Shown here one piece after another: positions 60,172-64,000 of a stretch of DNA of 64,000 bases (position 1 is the first letter of the stretch; every line of letters begins with the position of its first letter). The translations under genes were made by a program, and so were the position numbers. Location: assembly GCF_029855045.1 (NCBI RefSeq), contig NZ_CP123228.1, forward strand, positions 6,200,001 to 6,264,000, written 5' to 3'. Below the pieces are notes generated by a model, which saw nothing but the letters and a program-made list of their open reading frames with translations, was not told the origin of the DNA and did not search any database. Source of the DNA: Piscinibacter sp. XHJ-5. Its GTDB lineage: Bacteria > Pseudomonadota > Gammaproteobacteria > Burkholderiales > Burkholderiaceae_C.

Positions 60172-60747
60172 TCAGCTCAGGCGCGATCCCTTCGGCAGGC
60201 GCGCGGCCAGCCACTCGTGTACGTCGGCGCGGATGTGCCGGCCTTCGAGCAGAAAGTCCTCGAAGCGGCTCGGCACGTACGGCAGGTACACCAGCGGCAT
60301 GCCCGCTTCCTCCGGCGTGCGGTCGGCCTTGCGGCCGTTGCACGTGCCGCAGGCAGTGACCAGGTTCATCCAGGTCCAGCGGCCGCCGCGCGATTCCGGC
60401 ACGATGTGTTCGCACTGCAGATTGCGCTCGTGAAAGCGCTGGCCGCAGTAGGCGCACGTCATCCGGTCGCGACGGAACAGCTTCAGTTTGCTGAACGCCG
60501 GCACCACGTCGAACAGGTTGACCTTCGAGGCACCGCGCAACGCGATGATCGGAAACACGTCGATCACCGACTGCCGGCCGCGCACGACGTTGAAGCCGCC
60601 ACGCAGCGTGGCCAGCGGGCCGAGGCCGTCGACCCACGCCACCGAGCCTGTGGCCATGTGAACGGCCGCATGCTCGAGCGAGATCCACGCCTGCGGCGTG
60701 CCCTGGATGTCGAGTTGCAGCACGTGGCTGTGGTGTTGGTGGTGCAT
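60172..60747 (-). CDS. HNH endonuclease inside the tRNA array
   Basis: A 191-aa protein from ATG 60747, with AAAGGAGG upstream. The C-terminal half is an HNH nuclease with zinc cysteines: 'FRRDRMTCAYCGQ...NLQCEHIVPESRGGRWTWMNLVTACGTCNGRKADRTPEEAGM', containing C-x2-C twice, the EH of the catalytic HNH and the Asn. The N-terminal 80 residues carry the beta-type segment seen in many stand-alone bacterial HNH proteins. It lies between tRNA-Arg and the mini-tRNA on the same strand. It could cut DNA or RNA, and sequence does not tell. Confidence 0.85.
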   Translation of the reverse strand: MHHQHHSHVLQLDIQGTPQAWISLEHAAVHMATGSVAWVDGLGPLATLRGGFNVVRGRQSVIDVFPIIALRGASKVNLFDVVPAFSKLKLFRRDRMTCAYCGQRFHERNLQCEHIVPESRGGRWTWMNLVTACGTCNGRKADRTPEEAGMPLVYLPYVPSRFEDFLLEGRHIRADVHEWLAARLPKGSRLS

Positions 60748-60787
60748 GGTCGGCCTCCTTTCATGGCCGTTCTGTGATCGATCTGGT

Positions 60788-60863
60788 TGGTACGTCCAGG
60801 TGGATTCGAACCACCGACTTCGACCTTCGGAGAGTCGCGCTCTTGCCGCTGAGCTACGGACGT
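60788..60863 (-). tRNA. tRNA-Arg(CCG)
   Basis: A complete cloverleaf: acceptor ACGTCCG/TGGACGT (one G-U), D-arm GCTC-AGCGGCAA-GAGC, anticodon arm CGACT-CTCCGAA-GGTCG (anticodon CCG), five-nt variable loop, T-arm GGTGG-TTCGAAT-CCACC, discriminator A and encoded CCA. It is the most canonical member of the array and directly precedes the HNH gene. Confidence 0.85.
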
Positions 60864-60869
60864 ATGCAT

Positions 60870-60944
60870 TGGTAGCCCCTGACGATTTCGAAACGTCGGC
60901 CTTCGCTTTGTAGGAACGCTGCTCTGCCTCTGAGCTAGGGGGCT
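60870..60944 (-). tRNA. tRNA-Val(TAC)-like, atypical
   Basis: Acceptor AGCCCCC/AGGGGCT has six pairs with a C-A mismatch at 7-66. The D-arm is GCTC-AGAGGCA-GAGC. The anticodon loop CCTACAA shows TAC but with C at position 33 where U is nearly invariant. In the T-arm the usual G53-C61 pair is T-T. Discriminator A and CCA are encoded. The overall likeness to tRNA-Val is clear, but the broken invariants suggest impaired decoding. Confidence 0.75.
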
Positions 60945-60949
60945 GGTCT

Positions 60950-61025
60950 TGGCAGGGGCGACAGGATTCGAACCTGTGTGCACCGGGTCAAAGCCGGCTG
61001 TCTGATGCCTCTCGACTACACCCCG
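60950..61025 (-). tRNA. tRNA-Gln(TTG)-like
   Basis: Acceptor CGGGGTG/CGCCCCT has a C-T mismatch at 1-72 and a wobble at 6-67. The D-stem is three pairs (GTC/GAC) with a long loop. The anticodon arm GCCGG-CTTTGAC-CCGGT gives anticodon TTG, the T-arm is ACAGG-TTCGAAT-CCTGT, and discriminator G with CCA follows. It resembles bacterial tRNA-Gln. Confidence 0.75.
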
Positions 61026-61036
61026 ATGGAAGCCAT

Positions 61037-61111
61037 TGGTAGTCCGAGGTGGGCACGATCCACCGACCGTCGCCTCATGAGGGCGCCGCTCTTCCGCTGA
61101 GCTACCGGACT
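61037..61111 (-). tRNA. tRNA-Met(CAT)-like, altered T-loop
   Basis: Acceptor AGTCCGG/TCGGACT is full, the D-arm is GCTC-AGCGGAA-GAGC, and the anticodon arm GCGCC-CTCATGA-GGCGA gives anticodon CAT. The T-stem GGTGG/CCACC is intact, but the loop reads ATCGTGC in place of TTCGANN, so T54 and A58 are lost. Discriminator A and CCA are encoded. It could be an elongator Met, or an Ile tRNA if C34 is modified. Confidence 0.75.
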
Positions 61112-61117
61112 GTTGTG

Positions 61118-61203
61118 TGGTCCCCTCGGTCCGAGTCGAACGGACATGCCCTGTGGGCTCCGGTTTCTGAGACCGGTGCGTCTGCCTGTTCCGCCACGAG
61201 GGG
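61118..61203 (-). tRNA. tRNA-Leu(CAG)
   Basis: An 86-nt class II tRNA: acceptor CCCCTCG/CGAGGGG perfect, anticodon arm CCGGT-CTCAGAA-ACCGG (anticodon CAG), long variable arm GCCC-ACA-GGGC, T-arm GTCCG-TTCGACT-CGGAC, discriminator A and encoded CCA. It looks functional. Confidence 0.85.
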
Positions 61204-61211
61204 GTTGATGC

Positions 61212-61287
61212 TGGTGCGTCGCCAGGGACTTGAACCCTGACACGCCGGGTTAAGAGCCCGGTACTCTGCCGCTCGAGTTCGCGACGC
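61212..61287 (-). tRNA. tRNA-Lys(CTT)-like
   Basis: Acceptor GCGTCGC/GCGACGC is perfect, the D-arm ACTC-GAGCGGCA-GAGT, and the anticodon arm CCGGG-CTCTTAA-CCCGG gives anticodon CTT. The T-arm CAGGG-TTCAAGT-CCCTG, discriminator A and CCA follow. Position 8 is G in place of the conserved U, so the 8-14 tertiary pair is lost. Confidence 0.8.
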
Positions 61288-61309
61288 ATTGAAGTTGCAT
61301 GCGCTTGGG

Positions 61310-61380
61310 GGTGACCGGCCGGAGTCGAACCGGCACCGGCGGGGTCACATCCCGCAGCTCTGCCATTGAGCTACGGCCAC
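61310..61380 (-). tRNA. tRNA-His(GTG)
   Basis: Acceptor GTGGCCG/CGGTCAC with one G-U, D-arm GCTC-AATGGCA-GAGC, anticodon arm GCGGG-ATGTGAC-CCCGC (anticodon GTG), T-arm GCCGG-TTCGACT-CCGGC and discriminator C, as expected for His. The genome base before G1 is T, so the extra G-1 is not encoded. After the discriminator comes CCC-AA, so CCA is not cleanly encoded. It follows the PcfJ-like stop by 20 bp. Confidence 0.8.
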
Positions 61381-61400
61381 ACCCAAGCGCACGGGGTGAT

Positions 61401-62549
61401 TCACCGCAAAGTGATGCCGCGCGCCTTGGCCCAGCGCTCGATGACGTTGCGCTCGTCCTCGTGCGCCAGCCGGTTGGCGAGCCCGCGCACCTGCACTGCC
61501 CGGTGTTGCGGGTCGACTTCGATGGTCAGGAGACGATCGATCCGGTCCCTGGTGCAACGTCGCAGCGACCAGATCGATGCGTGACCGGCAATGCACTTGC
61601 CTGCGTAGGTCGACACGCAATGACGCATCGCCCGGCTTTCCATCACCAGGTCCTCGGCCTGCTTCAGCTGCTTGACCACGAAGCGCTCGCCCTTGGCCTT
61701 GGCGTCCTTGGACGAGGGCACCCACTCCCAATCTGCAAGGGGCGAGCCCGGCCACGCCGCGTTGGCCGCCCAGGTGTCTGCACCGCGCCCGTGGGCTCGG
61801 CGCCGCATCGCCTCGATGCGCTCGATGGCCGCGATCTCGTGGTGCCACTCGTGCATGCGGCGGGTGAGCGTCGGCAACGTGCGACCCTCCAGGCTGTAGT
61901 GCGGGTCCCGCCGCCGGCATGCGGCCAGGTAGTCGCACAGATCGTCGATCGTTTCCACCGGTGCCGGGTTGGCGCAGAAGAACCGCACCACCCCACGCCA
62001 GAACTCGATCTCGCCACGCGGCGCCCGGGCAATCTTCGAGCGCGCAACGCGCAGGGCCATGGCGGCGTCGCCGGCATAGGAGCGCGCGATGGCTTCCCAG
62101 AAGGCTTCATCGAAGCCCAGGCCAGCCGACGGATGGAGGAAGGCGTGGACTTCCTTGCGCGTCAACCACATGCTGGCGCCCGCCTTGTAGAGCGAGCCAC
62201 CACGCGCCGCCGTGACATACCACTGCCTGCGCAGCCGCACTTCGTCGGCGCCGAGGCCCGTGTCGTCGATCCAGATGCGCTCGAGCATCGCGGGAACCGG
62301 GTAGAGCGCGAAGAGATGCCGCGCCGCTGCGAGGCGCAGGCGCGCGGCGTCCCGCGTCTTCATCTGCGGATGCCAGGACCGGGGATCGCGCACGACTTCG
62401 CCGGAGAAGCCACGTTCAGCTTCTTCGACCGCCTTGCTGAAGTCTGGAGCGGGCCGTGCGCGGCGCACCACGCGGCGAAGCGCGGCGTCGCAAAGTTCTA
62501 TTCGTTCGCGCTCGGCGTCCTGCCTGCGCTGGATCATCGAGCGATTCAT
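61401..62549 (-). CDS. PcfJ-like protein inside the tRNA array
   Basis: A 382-aa protein from ATG 62549; there is no clear ribosome site, and ATG 62537 is an alternative. The C-terminal third holds the PcfJ-family pattern: 'ESRAMRHCVSTYAGKCIAGHASIWSLRRC', then 'LLTIEVDPQHRAVQVRGLANRL' and 'ERWAKARGITL'. The first 200 residues are helical and basic. PcfJ is named after a conjugative-plasmid gene and its biochemical role is unknown. The location between two tRNA-like elements, on the same strand as the RtcB operon, suggests RNA-related work. Confidence 0.7.
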   Translation of the reverse strand: MNRSMIQRRQDAERERIELCDAALRRVVRRARPAPDFSKAVEEAERGFSGEVVRDPRSWHPQMKTRDAARLRLAAARHLFALYPVPAMLERIWIDDTGLGADEVRLRRQWYVTAARGGSLYKAGASMWLTRKEVHAFLHPSAGLGFDEAFWEAIARSYAGDAAMALRVARSKIARAPRGEIEFWRGVVRFFCANPAPVETIDDLCDYLAACRRRDPHYSLEGRTLPTLTRRMHEWHHEIAAIERIEAMRRRAHGRGADTWAANAAWPGSPLADWEWVPSSKDAKAKGERFVVKQLKQAEDLVMESRAMRHCVSTYAGKCIAGHASIWSLRRCTRDRIDRLLTIEVDPQHRAVQVRGLANRLAHEDERNVIERWAKARGITLR

Positions 62550-62641
62550 GGTCGTTTGGGTGGGTTGAAGTGAAAAGTGAACGAAGCGAATCCATCCGGT
62601 GACGGGTTCCGGCGCCGCCCAATCGTTGCGGCCGTTTTCCA

Positions 62642-62667
62642 CCCCTGAAGCGTGAGCTCGACAGGGG
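62642..62667. other. Hairpin between tRNA-like element and pcfJ-like gene
   Basis: CCCCTG and CAGGGG pair around a 14-nt loop within the 128-bp gap 62550-62677. No other feature is seen in the gap. It could be a processing site separating the tRNA-like RNA from the mRNA. Confidence 0.35.
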
Positions 62668-62677
62668 CTTCTTGAAC

Positions 62678-62740
62678 TGGTGCCCCCGGGCGACGATTCG
62701 AACGCACGGCCTGGCGCTCTGCCTGCTGCGCACCGAGGGC
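62678..62740 (-). ncRNA. 63-nt tRNA-like RNA without anticodon arm, ending in ACCA
   Basis: Acceptor GCCCTCG/CGGGGGC pairs fully (one wobble) and is followed by A-CCA. A D-arm-like segment (GCGC-AGCAGGCA-GAGC) is present. Only about ten nt separate it from the T-loop TTCGAAT, so there is no room for an anticodon arm. The T-stem is weak (three pairs). The element keeps the ends that CCA-reading enzymes see but cannot decode. Confidence 0.6.
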
Positions 62741-62750
62741 TGGTGTGATT

Positions 62751-62817
62751 CCACTTCGGCTGTGCCCACCAACACCATGTCGCGTGGCCTCGCAGTGCAT
62801 GGACACAGCCGAAGTGG
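62751..62817. other. 14-bp inverted repeat linking tRNA-Gly to the next tRNA-like RNA
   Basis: CCACTTCGGCTGTG (minus strand, beginning with the CCA of tRNA-Gly) pairs perfectly with CACAGCCGAAGTGG 39 nt further on. An inner CCATG/CATGG pair lies in the loop. The hairpin would mask the CCA end of the tRNA precursor and could be an RNase III-type processing site. Confidence 0.6.
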
Positions 62818-62890
62818 AGCGGATGACGAGTCTCGAACTCGTGGCCTCGGCCATGGCGTGGCCGCGCTCTGCCTGCTGAGCTACATCCGC
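62815..62890 (-). tRNA. tRNA-Gly(GCC)-like, C33
   Basis: Acceptor GCGGATG/CATCCGC is perfect, the D-arm GCTC-AGCAGGCA-GAGC, and the anticodon arm CGGCC-ACGCCAT-GGCCG gives anticodon GCC. Position 33 is C where U is expected. The T-arm ACGAG-TTCGAGA-CTCGT, discriminator T and CCA follow. It is the first tRNA of the array, about 50 nt after the boxA. Confidence 0.8.
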
Positions 62891-62940
62891 AAAGGTGCAA
62901 GGCGAACCATCGGCCAGTACCGAGGTCGACTTGCGGCAAG

Positions 62941-62953
62941 TTGTTAAAGAGCA
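62941..62953 (-). promoter_or_regulatory. rRNA-type boxA antitermination element
   Basis: TGCTCTTTAACAA on the minus strand is identical to the boxA of bacterial rRNA leaders, where NusB/NusE load the antitermination complex. It lies about 50 nt before the first tRNA of the array. No rRNA gene follows. Confidence 0.75.
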
Positions 62954-62954
62954 T

Positions 62955-62988
62955 CCACCGCTGCCGGTGGCGGCGATCCATCGATCGC
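62955..62988 (-). promoter_or_regulatory. Hairpins directly before boxA (boxB-like)
   Basis: CCACCG-GCAG-CGGTGG (62955-62970) ends one base before boxA, as boxB does in rrn leaders. A second hairpin GCGATC-GATG-GATCGC lies at 62973-62988. A TTGACG at 62997-63002 could be a -35 box, but no good -10 lies at the right distance. Confidence 0.5.
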
Positions 62989-63024
62989 CAGGCCTGCGTC
63001 AACGCACAAGCCGGGTGAAGAGAC

Positions 63025-63061
63025 AAAGAAAAAGGCCCGGAACCTTTCGGATTCCGGGCCT
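63025..63061 (-). terminator. Strong intrinsic terminator upstream of the array
   Basis: On the minus strand a perfect ten-base-pair stem (AGGCCCGGAA and its complement, nine-nt loop containing CGAAAGG) is followed by TTTTTCTTT. It ends the short transcript from the promoter at 63304-63332, or acts as an attenuator in front of the array. Confidence 0.85.
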
Positions 63062-63089
63062 CTGCGAACAGAGCGTGGACCTTGCGCGG

Positions 63090-63245
63090 CTAGGCGCTGC
63101 CCTCTCCCGGATTCAACGGACCCTCGCTCCGATCAAGGCAATAGCCCGTCGGAATGGCCCCGCGCATCGCCGCCGCCAATGACGGGACGAACGCGACCCG
63201 CCCCTGCAGAGGTCGGTGGGTCCGAATGACGTTGCGCGATTTCAC
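63090..63245 (-). CDS. Possible 51-aa small protein
   Basis: GTG 63245 has AGGA about seven bases upstream and opens a frame of 51 codons ending in TAG at 63090. The product would be basic at the N-terminus ('KSRNVIRTHRPLQGRVAFVPS') and end '...GPLNPGEGSA'. It lies between a strong promoter and a strong terminator, which is the main support. No family is recognised. It may equally be a non-coding RNA. Confidence 0.35.
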   Translation of the reverse strand: MKSRNVIRTHRPLQGRVAFVPSLAAAMRGAIPTGYCLDRSEGPLNPGEGSA

Positions 63246-63303
63246 GTTGATGTCCTGTCGTCCTGACTGTGGCTCTCGCCAGCCGGTTTCTCGATGGGAG
63301 CGG

Positions 63304-63332
63304 ACTGTAAAGAGTCTTTACGCCGCCGTCAA
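63304..63332 (-). promoter_or_regulatory. Strong sigma-70 promoter, minus strand
   Basis: TTGACG (63327-63332) and TACAGT (63304-63309) are separated by exactly 17 bp, and a GC-rich discriminator (CCGCTCCC) follows. This is the look of a stable-RNA promoter. Transcription would start near 63297 and meet the terminator at 63052-63033, giving an RNA of about 265 nt unless antiterminated. Confidence 0.65.
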
Positions 63333-63783
63333 CCCCCCGCGAGAATCGAGGTATCGGACGCATCGGCTGGCGCGGTATGGGTGTGGCAGCTCGAGAATGC
63401 GGCGGGGCGTCGGCCAATCGAAGACCTGCCCAGCACCGGCGTGCCGTCGTTCCGGTGCGGCACTCGGTACGACGACGTTGGGCCACCACGTCTACGTGGC
63501 GTGGGCGTTGCCCGCGCTGCTCGATAACGCAGCAAGGGCGCTGCCGACTGAGGCGCCTGGTGAGTTGTCGCCGCAGCGTTTGCAGGCTCTGGCCGGCCGC
63601 TTCACAGTGGGCAGAGGAGCGTACCCAGCGTCCGATGGGCGTGTCCGATAAGCCTGAACACACGTGGCGGAACGCCGGGCGCCGAACGCAATGATGTCTC
63701 CGCAGGTCCCTAGATCGCCGGATTGACGTCCGCCATGTCCGGGCGTCCCATCGATTTCTCAACAGTGCACTTCGGGAGGCACC
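63333..63783. other. Gene-poor interval
   Basis: I see no convincing gene in these 450 bases. Open frames exist on both strands because of the GC content, but none has a ribosome site together with family-like sequence. GCCAC-CACGTCTAC-GTGGC near 63485 is a minor hairpin. Confidence 0.4.
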
Positions 63784-64000
63784 ATGTGGAAAGTCACCGC
63801 GCAAGGTGCAGAGGGCAAGCCCTACGAGGTCGCCACCTCGCCCCTCGATGATGACGGGCAGGCACCGCGGCCTGCCGAGATGGGGGACATTGAAAGCCCC
63901 ACTTACCGGCTCCTGATGCAGGAAGCAGCGTTGCCTGATGCCCAGCGCTTCATGCCGATTCATCAGTGGGCGGCGACCGCCGAGGAAGCGGCCAAGGAGA
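63784..64000 (+). CDS. Unknown protein, N-terminal part (runs off the window)
   Basis: ATG 63784 follows GGGAGG at the right distance. The 72 visible codons begin 'MWKVTAQGAEGKPYEVATSPLDDDGQ' and include 'IESPTYRLLMQEAALPDAQRFMPIHQWAATAEEAAKE'. The segment is acidic and soluble, with no signal peptide. I do not recognise it. The gene points away from the RNA-repair island. Confidence 0.65.
   Translation, partial: MWKVTAQGAEGKPYEVATSPLDDDGQAPRPAEMGDIESPTYRLLMQEAALPDAQRFMPIHQWAATAEEAAKE

Noticed and set aside
59906..62890. A CRISPR array
   Set aside because: Repeated CGAACC-type motifs are T-arms of different tRNAs; there are no identical direct repeats with regular spacers.
59906..62890. Prophage tRNA cluster
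   Set aside because: No integrase, capsid, terminase or lysis gene lies in the flanks, and the neighbours are rtcB and slipin.
62941..62990. An rRNA operon or its leader remnant as the only explanation for boxA
   Set aside because: No 16S or 23S sequence follows. The element is placed sensibly before tRNA-Gly, so I treat it as functional for the array while keeping the remnant option in the finding.
63154..63963. Open frames in the gene-poor interval on both strands
   Set aside because: They overlap the strong promoter and terminator, lack ribosome sites and show no family-like segments.

Overview
The window is about 68-70% GC and densely packed with short intergenic gaps. It looks like the chromosome of a free-living betaproteobacterium of the order Burkholderiales. 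The reasons are the box-type benzoate regulator BoxR, the pcaIJF genes, an IclR-type regulator next to pobA, a PEP-CTERM protein, and intergenic repeats of kinds I associate with this order. The resemblance to the Rubrivivax/Leptothrix/Methylibium side of the order is an inference; the window has no rRNA gene to settle it.

From 1 to 23 kb the theme is signalling and aromatic or amino-acid catabolism. It opens with a PAS protein and an HD-GYP protein, then an Lrp regulator divergent from a saccharopine-dehydrogenase-like gene. Next come pcaIJF (last steps of the beta-ketoadipate pathway) behind a long inverted-repeat operator, a zinc-ribbon membrane protein, ornithine aminotransferase divergent from a second Lrp regulator, and an IclR regulator with pobA. 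A benzoate unit follows: boxR faces benzoate-CoA ligase and a complete Liv-type ABC importer (binding protein, two permeases, two ATPases). 4-Hydroxybenzoate and benzoate uptake or activation would therefore feed pathways whose remaining genes lie outside the window.

From 23 to 36 kb there is a hybrid histidine kinase, malic enzyme, an exported S10-type peptidase with a small EF-hand-like partner, and exported MsrA and MsrB. Two genes have plasmid-type relatives (TraI_2-like and StbB-like). An adaptive-response operon of ada, a 2OG-Fe(II) oxygenase and alkB closes the stretch. From 36 to 56 kb there is a fructose-type module (kinase divergent from frcBCA and a ROK regulator around an A+T-rich palindrome) and an autotransporter broken by two frameshifts. 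Then come an MFS exporter, dctA with a GntR regulator, an EF-G paralogue, and a string of small accessory genes (PEP-CTERM, amidase, hemerythrin, GNAT, VOC).

From 56.4 to 63.3 kb lies the most unusual region. One minus-strand unit starts with a leader containing a hairpin and a perfect rRNA-type boxA. It continues through nine full-length or near-full-length tRNA genes or tRNA-like genes plus two strongly reduced ones that still end in CCA. These are interleaved with a PcfJ-like gene and an HNH endonuclease gene. The unit ends in slipin, an unknown Cys-rich protein and the RNA ligase RtcB, followed by an intrinsic terminator. Several of the tRNAs break normally invariant rules (C33, altered T-loops, no anticodon arm, a 54-nt body). 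I read this as an RNA-repair island that couples an antiterminated tRNA array to RtcB, and it is my main candidate for an undescribed system. The window ends in a partial unknown gene.
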